Shown here: positions 28,334 through 40,874 of the stretch, piece by piece | How the letters are laid out: each line of letters begins with the position of its first letter | Numbering within the stretch: position 1 is the stretch's first letter | Assembly: GCF_017368475.1 (NCBI RefSeq) | Contig: NZ_JAFNJE010000010.1 | Location: 82,719-146,718 of the forward strand | DNA length: 64,000 bases | Direction: 5' to 3' | DNA from: Alteromonas sp. 5E99-2 | GTDB taxonomy: Bacteria; Pseudomonadota; Gammaproteobacteria; Enterobacterales; Alteromonadaceae | The notes under the pieces: generated by a model | The model's input: only the letters and a program-made list of their open reading frames with translations | What the model was told of the DNA's origin: nothing | The model's database searches: none | Program-made: the position numbers and the translations under genes

Positions 28334-29848
28334 TTACCTTTTATCTGTTTTTAAAAGCGTCTGTCGCTTTGCGCCCTTGGTAAGCATTAAAACCAGAATA
28401 AGTTGAGCAAATAAAGACATCAAAAATAGCGCCCAGTGTTGATAAAAACCTGCAATCAAAAAGCTCACTAAAGCCACACTGCCATTTAACAATGCATAGG
28501 GAAGTTGAGTTTGAAAATGGTCAAATTGGTTACAATTTGCCCCTGTCGCAGACAATATAGTGGTTTCTGAAATAGGCGAACAATGATCGCCAAATAACCC
28601 TCCCGACAACACAGCACCTATGCTCACAAACAAGGCTGCTTCAATGGAAATGGCAGTAGGAATAACCAAAGGCAGCATGATGGCAAAGGTCCCCCATGAC
28701 GACCCAGTTGCAAAGGAAATAACACCAGAAAGCACAAAGGCCACTGCGGGTAATAGCCAATAAGGGAACCCTCGCTGTGCCTGTTCAGCAATATATTGCG
28801 CCGTGCCCAACTCTTTGCCAAGTGAACTTAAGGTCCAAGCAAGCACTAACACAACAATCACGCTCATCATGCTATTCATACCACTTAAATATAAGCTGAT
28901 ACTCGTTTGTAAGTCCCTCACTTTATACCAGGTCATTAAACCAATTAACGCCACTGCGGCCAAAAAATAAGCACTGCTTAATCCCGCTCGAAAATCAGAG
29001 CCTGGAATACTGTTAAATGGAAATCCTAGCGGCACTAACATAATCGCCAGTACACAAGCCATAATAACTAGGGGAATAAACACAAATGAGGCCCGCGCGT
29101 TTTTATGGGTAAAGGGCTGAATTGCCGGTACTTCATTGCTCTCGGACGTCGAAGAAGATGTAACACAGGCTTTTTCCGCTAACGCCATGGCACCAAAATC
29201 AGCTTTTCTCCAAATTAACAAAGGCACAATCACAATGGCTAAAATGGCGTAAAACTGAAAAGGAATAACCCGAATAAACCCATCCCATGCCGACAAGTTG
29301 TCTTGATAACTGTCAAACTCCTTTTGCATCAAGCCCATTATGTATATTCCCCAACCAATAAAAGGCACCAAAATGGCCACGGGAGAGGCAGTAGAGTCAA
29401 TGATGAACGCCAGTTTTTGGCGAGACACTTTCAATTTATCAAACAAAGGTCGAAAAACCGGACCGACAATGAGAGGCGTGCCCAAGTCAGAGTAAAAAAT
29501 TAAAATCCCGCCACACCAAGACGCGATTTGTGCTCGTGCTCGGCTATTAATCCATTGCATTATTTGCAGTGCAAATGCGGGTCCACCGCCCGACTTTTCC
29601 ATAAGCGCGACAAAACCACCAATAAAGACCATCAGCACAATAACACCGGCGTTGTAACTGTCTGTGACTGTGCCGACAAGGTGGGATTTAACTAACTCCG
29701 ATAATACGGAAAAAGGGTTAAAACCAGTGAGCATAACTGTTGCTGTGACGACCCCAGTAAATAGCCCTATGACAACATTACGCGTGTATAGCGAAAACAC
29801 TAAGGTCAATACAATGGGTAAAATTGAGGTGATATCAGGGGATGTCAA
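28334..29848 (-). CDS. NhaC-family Na+/H+ antiporter-like transporter
   Basis: 504 residues with about eleven membrane helices. Features of the family are TGSSWGTFAIMLPLVIP, GAVLSGGLFGDHCSPISETTI and FYSDLGTPLIVGPVFRP. It probably exchanges sodium for protons, or an organic anion, across the inner membrane; NhaC homologues include malate/lactate antiporters, so the substrate is open. It starts just downstream of the cysS terminator and is followed by yaeQ, both on the - strand. Confidence 0.9.
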   Translation of the reverse strand: MTSPDITSILPIVLTLVFSLYTRNVVIGLFTGVVTATVMLTGFNPFSVLSELVKSHLVGTVTDSYNAGVIVLMVFIGGFVALMEKSGGGPAFALQIMQWINSRARAQIASWCGGILIFYSDLGTPLIVGPVFRPLFDKLKVSRQKLAFIIDSTASPVAILVPFIGWGIYIMGLMQKEFDSYQDNLSAWDGFIRVIPFQFYAILAIVIVPLLIWRKADFGAMALAEKACVTSSSTSESNEVPAIQPFTHKNARASFVFIPLVIMACVLAIMLVPLGFPFNSIPGSDFRAGLSSAYFLAAVALIGLMTWYKVRDLQTSISLYLSGMNSMMSVIVVLVLAWTLSSLGKELGTAQYIAEQAQRGFPYWLLPAVAFVLSGVISFATGSSWGTFAIMLPLVIPTAISIEAALFVSIGAVLSGGLFGDHCSPISETTILSATGANCNQFDHFQTQLPYALLNGSVALVSFLIAGFYQHWALFLMSLFAQLILVLMLTKGAKRQTLLKTDKR

Positions 29849-29870
29849 AGTTAAAAATCCTTTTAAAAGA

Positions 29871-29896
29871 AAACAGCACCCATAGTGAGTGCTGTT
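29871..29896 (-). terminator. Terminator of cysS
   Basis: AACAGCAC / GTGCTGTT (29872-29879 with 29889-29896), followed on the - strand by TTTTCTTTT. It lies 16 bases beyond the cysS stop. Confidence 0.85.
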
Positions 29897-29911
29897 AGAT
29901 GGATATGATTT

Positions 29912-31297
29912 TTATTGCTTACGCCAAATAGTCCCTTCAGGCCCGTCTTCCAGTACAACGCCCATAGCGGTAAGGGCGTCTCTGGCTTCATCAGCACCTG
30001 CCCAATCTTTTTCGGCGCGCGCGGTATTTCGCTTTAAAATAAGCGCTTCAATTTTTGCGACATCTTCGTTGGACCCGTCATTAACGCCTTGTAAATAGTC
30101 TTCAGGCTTAAGTTGTAATACACCTAAAATACCGCCTAATTTAACCAAAACAGACGCGAGTTTATCCGCTTCTGCGGGGTTGCTCTCAGCTTTATTCACC
30201 GCTTTTGCGACTTCAAATAGCACAGCAAAGGCTTCAGGTACGTTCAGGTCGTCGTTCATTGCTTTTACAAATTTAGCAGTAAATTCGCAATCAGCTTCAG
30301 CGCTGTCAGCAGTAATGGTTCTTCCTCGCAGCGCTGTGTATAGACGAGATAATCCAGCTTTCGCTTGAGTAATATTCTCTTCAGAATAACTCAGTTGGCT
30401 ACGATAATGGGCTGACATTAAGAAGAAACGCAGGGTTTCTGCGTCGTATTTTTCAAGTACATCCCGCAATGTAAAGAAATTGCCTAATGACTTCGACATT
30501 TTTTCGTCATTGACCTGCACCATACCCGCATGCATCCAGGTATTTACATAAGGCGTGTCATAAGCGCAGCAACTCTGCGCAATTTCATTTTCGTGATGAG
30601 GAAACGTTAAATCTGAACCTCCCCCATGAATATCGAAATGCGCCCCAAGGTGCTTATGATTCATTGCTGAACACTCAATATGCCAACCTGGACGACCTTC
30701 ACCCCAAGGCGAAGACCACGAAGGCTCACCGGGTTTCGCCCCTTTCCACAGAATAAAGTCCAGTGGGTCGGATTTCTCTGAGTTAACATCCACTCGCGCA
30801 CCGGCGTTAAGCTGAGACAAGTCTTGCTTGCTCAACTTACCGTAATTTTTATCAGCGCTGACATCAAACAAAACATCACCACTGGGTGTGGGGTAAGCAA
30901 AGCCTTTTGCAATCAAGGTTTCAATAAGGCTAATTACTTCTGGAATGTGCTCAGTAACTTTTGGCTCTACATCCACAGGTAACAAATTAATTGCCTTAAA
31001 ATCTTCGTGCATCATAGCGATAGTACGAGTAGTTAATTCGCTTGCCGTTTCTCCATTTTCAATGGCGCGAGCAATAATTTTATCGTCTATATCAGTTATG
31101 TTTCGCACATAGGTCACGTCAAAGTTTTGCGAGCGAAGAAAACGCACCAATACGTCAAAACTCAAATAGGTTCTAGCGTGCCCCATATGACACAAGTCAT
31201 ATACCGTAATGCCGCAGACGTACAACCCCACTTTTCCTGCTTCAATAGGCACAAACGGTCGTTTAGTTTGCGAAAGGGTGTCGTACAAATGCAACAT
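29912..31297 (-). CDS. cysS: Cysteinyl-tRNA synthetase
   Basis: 461 residues from the ATG at 31297, which has AAAGGA upstream and matches the family N-terminus ([17 protein letters not shown]). A longer in-frame extension exists but lacks homology and is rejected. Motifs: [17 protein letters not shown] (zinc Cys and HIGH-type), GWHIECSAM and the zinc His HHENEIAQ, and EKMSKSLGN. It charges tRNA-Cys. It is divergent from ppiB, sharing a 124-base promoter region, as in many gammaproteobacteria. Confidence 0.97.
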   Translation of the reverse strand: MLHLYDTLSQTKRPFVPIEAGKVGLYVCGITVYDLCHMGHARTYLSFDVLVRFLRSQNFDVTYVRNITDIDDKIIARAIENGETASELTTRTIAMMHEDFKAINLLPVDVEPKVTEHIPEVISLIETLIAKGFAYPTPSGDVLFDVSADKNYGKLSKQDLSQLNAGARVDVNSEKSDPLDFILWKGAKPGEPSWSSPWGEGRPGWHIECSAMNHKHLGAHFDIHGGGSDLTFPHHENEIAQSCCAYDTPYVNTWMHAGMVQVNDEKMSKSLGNFFTLRDVLEKYDAETLRFFLMSAHYRSQLSYSEENITQAKAGLSRLYTALRGRTITADSAEADCEFTAKFVKAMNDDLNVPEAFAVLFEVAKAVNKAESNPAEADKLASVLVKLGGILGVLQLKPEDYLQGVNDGSNEDVAKIEALILKRNTARAEKDWAGADEARDALTAMGVVLEDGPEGTIWRKQ

Positions 31298-31421
31298 TTT
31301 TAAATATCCTTTGGTGTTGTAAAAATTTTTCGCGCTTAGTGTACCACTGCGATACTGGATCCGCATGGCCTAATTCGATACTATGCGCGGCATTATGAAT
31401 GCTAAAGCCTAGGTAGAGAGA

Positions 31422-31922
31422 ATGAATATGGTTGTTTTACACACAAATTTTGGCGAAATCACATTAGAGTTGTTTGAAGATAAAGCACCGAAGACCGTTG
31501 CTAACTTTTTGTCGTACGTTAAAGAAGGCTTTTACGATGGTGTGATTTTTCACCGCGTCATTCCTAACTTTATGATCCAAGGCGGTGGCATGAACCCAGA
31601 TATGTCTGAAAAGTCGTCAAATGCCCCTATTGAAAACGAAGCAAACAACGGCGTTAGCAATGAAGTAGGTACGATTGCTATGGCTCGCACTAACGACCCA
31701 CATTCAGCATCATCACAGTTTTTTATTAACGTTCAAGACAACACCTTTCTAGACTTTAAAAGCGAAAGCATGTCTGGTTGGGGCTACTGTGCATTTGGTA
31801 AAGTAGTAGACGGTATGGACGTAGTGAACAAAATAAAAGCCGTAGCCACTGGCAACCACGGTATGCATCAGGACGTTCCACTTGAATCTGTTGTGATAGA
31901 AAAAGCCGTAGTTAGCGAATAA
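31422..31922 (+). CDS. ppiB: Cyclophilin-type peptidyl-prolyl isomerase B
   Basis: 166 residues, the size of E. coli PpiB (164). Active-site motifs are [32 protein letters not shown] and [17 protein letters not shown]. No signal peptide, so cytosolic. The next gene, lpxH, begins 26 bases later, the ppiB-lpxH order conserved in enterobacteria. Either of two ATGs two codons apart could be used. Confidence 0.97.
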   Translation: MNMVVLHTNFGEITLELFEDKAPKTVANFLSYVKEGFYDGVIFHRVIPNFMIQGGGMNPDMSEKSSNAPIENEANNGVSNEVGTIAMARTNDPHSASSQFFINVQDNTFLDFKSESMSGWGYCAFGKVVDGMDVVNKIKAVATGNHGMHQDVPLESVVIEKAVVSE

Positions 31923-31948
31923 TTTAACGCTCAGTAGTACGCATAATC

Positions 31949-32671
31949 ATGGCGTTTACGTATTTTATATCTGATATTCACTTAAGTGAAAGCAGGCAGG
32001 ATATTACTGATTGCCTGCTTGATTTTTTAGCCAATGAAGCAGACAAAGCAGACGCTTTATATGTGCTGGGTGACTTATTTGAATATTGGATTGGCGACGA
32101 TAACGTAACGCCATTAAGTGAAAGTGTAGCCAGTGCATTTCACGCACTGAGCAAAAAAATTCCCCTTTACTTTATTCACGGCAATCGCGATTTTGGAATA
32201 CGGCAAGGATGGGCCAAAAGTGCGGGGATGACTTTGTTGCCAGAACAATATGTCATTGATCTTTATGGTACTAAAACGCTCATTAGCCATGGCGATGAGC
32301 TATGTACATTAGATGTTGATTATCAAAAATTCCGTAAAAAAGCCCGCAGTTGGTGGTGGCCTAGAATGATGCTCGCCCTGCCTCTTTCATTGCGTAAACG
32401 CATTGCAGAAAACGGCCGCAAAAAAAGCCAGTCCAAACAAAAAAATCTTGCCGCGGATATATTAGATGTCACGCCCGAAGAAGTGGTTAAAGCCATGGAG
32501 CACCACAAGGTGACGCAATTTATTCATGGCCATACTCACAGACCCAATATTCATTGCGTAAAGCTTAGCCAAGGCAAAGGAACCCGAATAGTACTGGGCG
32601 ACTGGTACAGCCAAGGAAGTATAGGTAAATTCAGTCAAGATAGCGTTACCTTGGAAAATCGCAGCCTTTAA
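31949..32671 (+). CDS. lpxH: UDP-2,3-diacylglucosamine diphosphatase
   Basis: 240 residues. The calcineurin-like metallophosphatase signature is complete: FISDIHLSE, LGDLFEYWIGDD, HGNRDF, SHGDELC and HGHTHRP. It cleaves UDP-2,3-diacylglucosamine to lipid X and UMP in lipid A synthesis at the inner face of the cytoplasmic membrane. It probably shares the ppiB transcript. Confidence 0.97.
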   Translation: MAFTYFISDIHLSESRQDITDCLLDFLANEADKADALYVLGDLFEYWIGDDNVTPLSESVASAFHALSKKIPLYFIHGNRDFGIRQGWAKSAGMTLLPEQYVIDLYGTKTLISHGDELCTLDVDYQKFRKKARSWWWPRMMLALPLSLRKRIAENGRKKSQSKQKNLAADILDVTPEEVVKAMEHHKVTQFIHGHTHRPNIHCVKLSQGKGTRIVLGDWYSQGSIGKFSQDSVTLENRSL

Positions 32672-32829
32672 ATACCGTTTGCGCTAACTTAATCTTATTG
32701 AATAGCGCAATTGTCTTATTTGCTCTATCCAAACATTGCAAACTAAATTAGTCTAACTCGATTATCATTCTATGAGGCTATTTTTCTCCGAAGAATACGG
32801 CGCTCAGAAGGTTATTTAGAGAACTTGCG

Positions 32830-35697
32830 ATGACAATTAACAAATATCTTATTTCTTTACTGTGTATTGGCATTTTTGCGGCGTGCAGTTCTCCAGAATC
32901 TGTTGATTCATCGGGTACATCCAATTCAAACCTGAAAAACAGTGAACTGGTCCCCTATCAAGAATTCCAACTTGAAAATGGCCTTAATGTATTGTTTCAT
33001 ATTGACCATTCCGACCCTGTGGTTGCCGTTGCATTAACAAGCCACGTAGGCAGTGCTAGGGAAAAAGTGGGTCGCACAGGGTTTGCCCACTTGTTTGAGC
33101 ATCTTCTATTTTTGGAATCTGAAAACTTGGGCAAAGGCGGGTTAGATAAACTCAGTGCCAAAATTGGTGGTTCTGGGGCAAACGGCTCAACTAACCGCGA
33201 CCGCACTAACTATTTTCAAACAGTGCCAAACGACGCCTTAGAAAAAATGATTTGGGCAGAAGCTGATAAACTTGGCTATTTCATCAACACCGTTACCGAC
33301 TCAGTATTAGCCAAAGAAAAACAAGTAGTTAAAAATGAAAAGCGGCAATCCTACGACAACCGACCCTACGGGCACCTTAGTTATGTTGTTGGCAAAGCCC
33401 TGTACCCTGAAGAACACCCTTATAACTGGCAAGTTATAGGCTCATTAGAAGACTTACAAAACGCAACACTTGCTGACGTAAAAGAGTTTTTTAATCAGTG
33501 GTATGTGCCAAATAATGTGACCTTGACCATTGCTGGTGATTTTAATCCAGAACAAGCAAAAATCTGGGTTGAAAAGTACTTTAACGAAATACCTAAAGGC
33601 CCGGCTATTACGCCATTAGAAAAACAACCTGCAGCCCTCAGCAGTATTAAAAATTTATACTACGAAGACAATTTTGCCACCTTGCCTTTACTGCAAATAA
33701 CTTGGCCCGCAGCGCCACTCTACTCAGAAGACAGCTATGCATTAAAGATTTTAGCCGAACTGATGAGTAACGGTAAAAAATCGCCGTTAGATATTTCCTT
33801 AATTCAACAAGATAAAGTTGCGCCTTTTGTACAAACCTATCATTTTGGTTCTGAGTTATCCGGTGAATTTACAATTATCACTCAAGCTTTTAATGGCACT
33901 GATTTAGATGCAGTAAAAGAATCTATTGATAACGGGTTTTCCTTAATTGAGTTGAACGGGTTTAACCAAGAAGCATTAGATCGCATTAAAACAGCGCAAG
34001 AAGTCGAGTTTTACGATGGGATCACTAGTGTACTCGGTAAAGCATTCAAACTGGCCCAATACAACATTTTCGCCAATGACGCTGCATATATTGATACTGA
34101 CCTAAAACGTATTCAATCCGTTACTTTAGAAGACGTAGAGCGAGTATATGAAACCTATATTAAAGATAAGCCTTATGTTATCGCTAGCTTTGTTCCGAAA
34201 GGAAACCCCGATCTGGCACTAAAAGGTGCTGAACTTGCTCATGTTGTTGAAGAAAAAGTCATTCAAGGAGCCGAAGACAGTATTAACCCCAGCATCATTG
34301 CAACATACACCCCTACGCCCTCAAGCTTTGATAGAAGTGTTGAGCCTCCTTACGGGCAATCTCCAGTCATTCCTACTCCACAAATATGGAGTCATGATTT
34401 TGCCAATGGCATGAAAGTTATGGGGATAGAAGATAAAGAACTTCCTTTAGTTCGCTTTGAACTTGCCATTGAAGGTGGACACTTGCTAGACACGTTAGAT
34501 AAATCTGGTGTGGCAAGTCTTTTAGCCAGATTAATGAACAAGGGAACGGCATCAAAATCAGTAGTAGAATTTGAGCAAGCCTTAGAAGCTTTGGGTACGA
34601 CTATTGTGGTAATTACAGCTAACGAGCGTATAACAATTGAAGTCAGCACTTTAGCTAAAAATTTCGACGCATCTGTAGCATTGCTAGAAGAAATGATGTT
34701 AGAGCCAAGGTGGGATGAAGCTGAATTTGCACTGATAAAAGCAGATGTGCTCAATCAAATCAATGGTCAACAGGCAAATCCCAATGCCATAGCAAATAAC
34801 GTCTATGGGTATGTGAAATATGGTCAAAATCATATTCTATCCACCCCAACACTTGGTACAAAAAACGGTGTTGAACAAAGCACTATTGATGACTTAAAAC
34901 GTTTTTATCAAAAAAATATACTTCCTAATATCGCCTCCTTAAACGTAGTGGGGTCGGTAAATAAAAATGATGTTGTTAAGAGCTTTAGTCATTTGGCGAA
35001 AAAATGGCAAGCCCACGACATTCAACTTCCTTCTGTTATTGATGTGAACACACCAACACAATCGGCAGTGTATTTTTATGATGTACCCGGTGCAAAACAA
35101 TCTATATTTAGAATTGGTAATCCCGCGCTACTAAGCACATCAAATGATTACTACCCTGCTACTGTGATGAATTACATTTTAGGTGGCGGCAGTTTTGCGT
35201 CTCGGTTGACTCAAGAGTTACGAGAAGGTAAAGGTTACACTTACGGTATTTTCTCTCGTTTCAATGGCAGTAAACGCACAGGTGATTTTTTGATATCCAG
35301 TGCAGTAAGGTCGAATGTAACTTTAGAAGCTGCTTCTTTGGTTAAAGATATAATGGGTAACTACGGGACGACATTTTCGCAACAGGATTTAAATGTCACC
35401 CAAGGCTTTATGATAAAAAGTAAAGCTCGTTCATTTGAAACACTCAATGCAAAACTCACCATGCTAGAGAATATTAGCCTGTTTGATTACCCCGTTAACT
35501 ACGCACAACTAGAAAACGAATACATTAAACAGGTTGATGTGGATGCCATACGCACATTGGCTGAGCAATACATTCATCCAGATAAAATGTTTTATGTCAT
35601 TGTAGGCGATGCCGAAACACAGCTTGAACGATTAGAGGCACTAGGTTTTGGTAAACCTATTTTAATGAACGAAAAAATCAACGTTGGGAATCGTTAA
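32830..35697 (+). CDS. M16 family zinc metallopeptidase lipoprotein
   Basis: 955 residues, built from two pitrilysin-type halves. Lipobox IGIFAAC predicts a lipoprotein. The N-terminal half has the inverted zinc motif HLFEH (in RTGFAHLFEHLLF) and the downstream Glu region (VVKNEKRQSYDNRPYG). The C-terminal half (from about 505) is the inactive partner carrying the R-Y-like substrate loop region (GGGSFASRLTQELREGKGYTYG). Such proteins degrade peptides in the periplasm. It stands alone, with a hairpin after it. Confidence 0.94.
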   Translation: MTINKYLISLLCIGIFAACSSPESVDSSGTSNSNLKNSELVPYQEFQLENGLNVLFHIDHSDPVVAVALTSHVGSAREKVGRTGFAHLFEHLLFLESENLGKGGLDKLSAKIGGSGANGSTNRDRTNYFQTVPNDALEKMIWAEADKLGYFINTVTDSVLAKEKQVVKNEKRQSYDNRPYGHLSYVVGKALYPEEHPYNWQVIGSLEDLQNATLADVKEFFNQWYVPNNVTLTIAGDFNPEQAKIWVEKYFNEIPKGPAITPLEKQPAALSSIKNLYYEDNFATLPLLQITWPAAPLYSEDSYALKILAELMSNGKKSPLDISLIQQDKVAPFVQTYHFGSELSGEFTIITQAFNGTDLDAVKESIDNGFSLIELNGFNQEALDRIKTAQEVEFYDGITSVLGKAFKLAQYNIFANDAAYIDTDLKRIQSVTLEDVERVYETYIKDKPYVIASFVPKGNPDLALKGAELAHVVEEKVIQGAEDSINPSIIATYTPTPSSFDRSVEPPYGQSPVIPTPQIWSHDFANGMKVMGIEDKELPLVRFELAIEGGHLLDTLDKSGVASLLARLMNKGTASKSVVEFEQALEALGTTIVVITANERITIEVSTLAKNFDASVALLEEMMLEPRWDEAEFALIKADVLNQINGQQANPNAIANNVYGYVKYGQNHILSTPTLGTKNGVEQSTIDDLKRFYQKNILPNIASLNVVGSVNKNDVVKSFSHLAKKWQAHDIQLPSVIDVNTPTQSAVYFYDVPGAKQSIFRIGNPALLSTSNDYYPATVMNYILGGGSFASRLTQELREGKGYTYGIFSRFNGSKRTGDFLISSAVRSNVTLEAASLVKDIMGNYGTTFSQQDLNVTQGFMIKSKARSFETLNAKLTMLENISLFDYPVNYAQLENEYIKQVDVDAIRTLAEQYIHPDKMFYVIVGDAETQLERLEALGFGKPILMNEKINVGNR

Positions 35698-36230
35698 CAA
35701 GCGCTATTCCAATTCAAGCATGGGCAAATACACTCTATTAATTTGCCCACCTCTTACTTTACGATCTTAATAATCATAACCCCTTAATCCCCCTTTTTGG
35801 GGTAGCACTTCATTAAAACACCTGTTATCTCCCATAGCTTTGCTACTCATTACCCATAGGTAGTCAAGGAATTCTAGGTAAATCCAAGCAAGATAATCTA
35901 ACTTGAGCCGAACCTTACTGTTGGACCGTTTGATACACTAATTTAACTGGGTCCTTACTGAAAAAATTGCCGTTTTATATAAAGATACTTTTGTAGCTGT
36001 CGATAATATTTTTTAACGGCAACTGAGAAACAAATATGAAAAAGGATTTATTGACGGAAAATTCGTCCTTGGGCCAGAAGTTGGCAGCAAGATAGATACA
36101 AGTATGTAGAAAGAAATATTCAGTAAAACGCCTTGCATAAATGAAAAATTGAGTTTCATAAATACTCTGCTATTTTTTCAGAAAACAACTATAAATATTA
36201 ACATGATATAAGTTCAGAAGGTTGAGGCGC
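35698..36230. other. Intergenic region with terminator and possible coding remnant
   Basis: 533 bases. A hairpin follows the M16 gene (35721-35749, given separately). A short frame on the + strand ending in TAG at 36107-36109 reads KGFIDGKFVLGPEVGS before the stop, protein-like but too short and preceded by stops, so it could be the tail of a decayed gene. Nothing else was recognised. Confidence 0.4.
35721..35749 (+). terminator. Hairpin after the M16 peptidase gene
   Basis: TGGGCAAAT / ATTTGCCCA, perfect 9-base arms around an 11-base loop, 24 bases past the stop. The T-run is weak, so termination may be inefficient. Confidence 0.6.
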
Positions 36231-37793
36231 ATGGGTTTAAGCACATCAGGCACAGAGCAGTTCTTTGACGAGTCAGAAATTTTACTTTCAATTACTGACT
36301 TAGATAGCAGAATAAAATATGCAAACACTGAATTCTGTGACATCGCTGGATATACAAATGATGAACTAAAAACTCAACCTCATAATATAGTTAGGCATCC
36401 AGATATGCCTAAAGCTGCATTTAAAGACTTATGGTCTTTTATTCAGCAAGGAAAATCTTGGATGGGCCCTGTAAAAAACAGATGTAAAAATGGAGACTAT
36501 TACTGGGTAAATGCATTTGTCACCCCGATTAAAGACGCTTCAGGCAACAATGTTGAATTTCAATCGGTTCGGACTAAATTAGATGCCAATGTACAAAAAA
36601 GAGCGGACGATTTATACGATAAATTAAACAAAGAACAAATACCGTTAAAGCTTAAGTATCAAATTGATCAAACATTATGGCTACAAGCAACCTTGTTTTT
36701 ATTCACCTTGGCAAGTATTGCTCTCACTTTCTTTTCTGACGTTAGTTTATTGATTACATTGCCTTTTATAATCATTGGCCTTGCATCTTCACTTGTTTCA
36801 ATACAATGGCGCTCAAAGTACAAAAAGGTATTAGACGAATCTAAAACTATTTTTACCAATCCTTTGATGAGTTATTTATATTCGGGAAGCAATGATGCTG
36901 TAGGAAGCATACAACTAGCATTAGCAATGCAAAAAGCAGAAATTAATGCTGTTGTTGGAAGAGTGAGTGATGTATCACTTCATGTAAATAAAAATGCTAT
37001 AGATACATCGAAGCAAAATGAACAAGTATCTCAAGATTTAAGTAACCAAAGAGTAGAATCTGAGCAAGTTGCAACTGCAATAAACCAAATGTCGACCACA
37101 ATTCAAGATCTCGCGGTTACTATTTCCGATACGGCCAAATCGGCTAATCAAGGCCAACAAATTACCGAGTCTGGCCAAGAAACCATTATTTCTTCTATCA
37201 AGGCGATTAACGAATTATCGGTACAATTAACCGAGGTTGATTCAATGGTAGGCAAACTATCCAATGGTAGTAAAACAATAAGCTCTGTACTTTCAGAAAT
37301 AAGCGGTATCGCTGATCAAACAAATTTATTAGCGTTAAATGCGGCTATTGAAGCGGCAAGAGCTGGTGAACAAGGAAGAGGCTTTGCCGTTGTTGCTGAA
37401 GAAGTAAGGGCACTTGCTTTAAGAACACAACAATCAACAGAAGAAATTAGAAACTTGCTAGCACAATTACAAGCTGACTCAGGCAACGCTGTTGAAGCAA
37501 TGAATAAAGGTAATGAACTATCAACAAATTGTGTAGATTTGTCTAACCAAGCGGGTGAGGCATTAAAAAACATTCACAGTGAAGTAACGTTAATATCAGA
37601 TAAAACAACACAAGTAGTTACCGCAATAGATGAGCAATCAGCCGCTGCCGAGCAAATTAACAACAATGTAGTGCGTATAAACGAAATTATCGTGTCATGT
37701 GAAAATAGCAGCCAAATAGCAAACTCATTGTCTTTTGAGCTCATTGAGAAGTTATCAAACCAAGAAGCTTTGGTAACGCAATTTAGGCGTTAA
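36231..37793 (+). CDS. Aer-like PAS methyl-accepting chemotaxis protein
   Basis: 520 residues from the ATG at 36231 with GAGG upstream; a TTG three codons earlier is less likely. An N-terminal PAS domain ([54 protein letters not shown]) is of the FAD-binding Aer type. Two close membrane helices follow at about 150-190, then a cytoplasmic signalling domain with the tip [20 protein letters not shown] and [19 protein letters not shown]. No periplasmic domain, so it should sense cell energy or redox state from inside. It is a paralogue of the receptor at 50098-51660. It ends at its own terminator. Confidence 0.93.
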   Translation: MGLSTSGTEQFFDESEILLSITDLDSRIKYANTEFCDIAGYTNDELKTQPHNIVRHPDMPKAAFKDLWSFIQQGKSWMGPVKNRCKNGDYYWVNAFVTPIKDASGNNVEFQSVRTKLDANVQKRADDLYDKLNKEQIPLKLKYQIDQTLWLQATLFLFTLASIALTFFSDVSLLITLPFIIIGLASSLVSIQWRSKYKKVLDESKTIFTNPLMSYLYSGSNDAVGSIQLALAMQKAEINAVVGRVSDVSLHVNKNAIDTSKQNEQVSQDLSNQRVESEQVATAINQMSTTIQDLAVTISDTAKSANQGQQITESGQETIISSIKAINELSVQLTEVDSMVGKLSNGSKTISSVLSEISGIADQTNLLALNAAIEAARAGEQGRGFAVVAEEVRALALRTQQSTEEIRNLLAQLQADSGNAVEAMNKGNELSTNCVDLSNQAGEALKNIHSEVTLISDKTTQVVTAIDEQSAAAEQINNNVVRINEIIVSCENSSQIANSLSFELIEKLSNQEALVTQFRR

Positions 37794-37864
37794 TCGTTTA
37801 TTTATTTGTAATTTCAACAGAATCTACCACTAGTTGAAAATACACATATTTATCATCCTAAGTT

Positions 37865-37891
37865 AAGGCTACTATTAGATATAGTAGCCTT
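37865..37891 (+). terminator. Terminator of the first Aer-like receptor gene
   Basis: AAGGCTACTA / TAGTAGCCTT, perfect 10-base arms with a seven-base loop, 71 bases past the stop. Confidence 0.75.
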
Positions 37892-38073
37892 ATACTTTGT
37901 TCTAGGTACTAAGTACTAGGTACTAGTTATCAATGAAAATAGACAAATTGTGACTTTATCGTTAACAATTTAACTTCGTATCTAGCTGAGACTTAGTTAT
38001 TCTGTAAGTTGAACTAAAAGCTGAATCAACTCGTATCAGCAATAGCCCTTCCTTTAATAAAATGGAGTTAGTA

Positions 38074-38547
38074 ATGAACCGTCAATTTAAACCTATCCTT
38101 GGTATGCTTATTTTTGCTACTGGATTGAATTTTTCAATTTCGTCTACCGCAAACGCACATTGCCAAATTCCATGTGGTATTTACGACGACCATCTTCGCG
38201 TAGAGTTAATGATGGAAGACGTAACAACGATTTATAAAGCGCTAAGTGAAATTGATGAATTATCAAATAAGAAAGATGCGCAATCACAAAACCAGATGGT
38301 TCGCTGGGTTGTAAACAAAGAAAACCATGCTCAAAAAATTATTGAAACCATCAGTAATTACTTTTTGACGCAACGAGTGAAGCCAAGCCAGAAAGATTAT
38401 TCTGAGCGTTTAGAAAAACATCACCTAGTAATCATGCTAGCCATGAAAGCTAAGCAAAATACGGATATAAGCCATGCAGAGGCCTTACGTAAAGCCGTTG
38501 CAGATTTATCTCCATACTATCCTGCACATGAGCACGAAAGAAAATAG
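38074..38547 (+). CDS. sodN: Nickel superoxide dismutase with Sec signal peptide
   Basis: 157 residues from the ATG at 38074, chosen because GGAG lies six bases upstream; an ATG four codons earlier is less well spaced. Residues 1-28 form a signal peptide ending ANA. Directly after it comes the nickel hook HCQIPCGIYDD, in which His1, Cys2 and Cys6 of the mature enzyme bind nickel. Signal peptidase cleavage would thus expose the required N-terminal His without the SodX protease that most Ni-SODs use. The mature protein (about 129 residues) is the helical-bundle Ni-SOD, dismutating superoxide, here presumably in the periplasm. No sodX is nearby. Confidence 0.93.
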   Translation: MNRQFKPILGMLIFATGLNFSISSTANAHCQIPCGIYDDHLRVELMMEDVTTIYKALSEIDELSNKKDAQSQNQMVRWVVNKENHAQKIIETISNYFLTQRVKPSQKDYSERLEKHHLVIMLAMKAKQNTDISHAEALRKAVADLSPYYPAHEHERK

Positions 38548-38690
38548 CCCCGCAGTGACGAAGAAACCATGAATCAATTTCTTTTTATCGGTTCATGGCT
38601 TCTTATTCCAATAAATACGCTTTTGACCAGTAAATGCTGCGCATTTAATAAAAACAGGCTACACTCAAACAAGTTGTCAGACCAGTTTAA

Positions 38691-40733
<2,043 letters not shown>

Positions 40734-40874
40734 TGAATACACACGAATAATAAGATAAACATCCTCTGTTATGCGCCAGTCTTCTATCAATAGGCTGGTA
40801 TCCCCCCCCCTCATTGCGTTATAGTTTTATTAGAATAATCAAAACTAATAAATAACATAGACAGGAAATACAAC

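Noticed and set aside
31298..31366. N-terminal extension of cysS
   Set aside because: The extra 23 residues lack homology and the ATG at 31297 has AAAGGA in front and matches the family start.
37900..37928. Short direct repeats of GTACTA(A/G) after the chemoreceptor gene
   Set aside because: Only three imperfect copies with no spacers; not a CRISPR array or attachment site.
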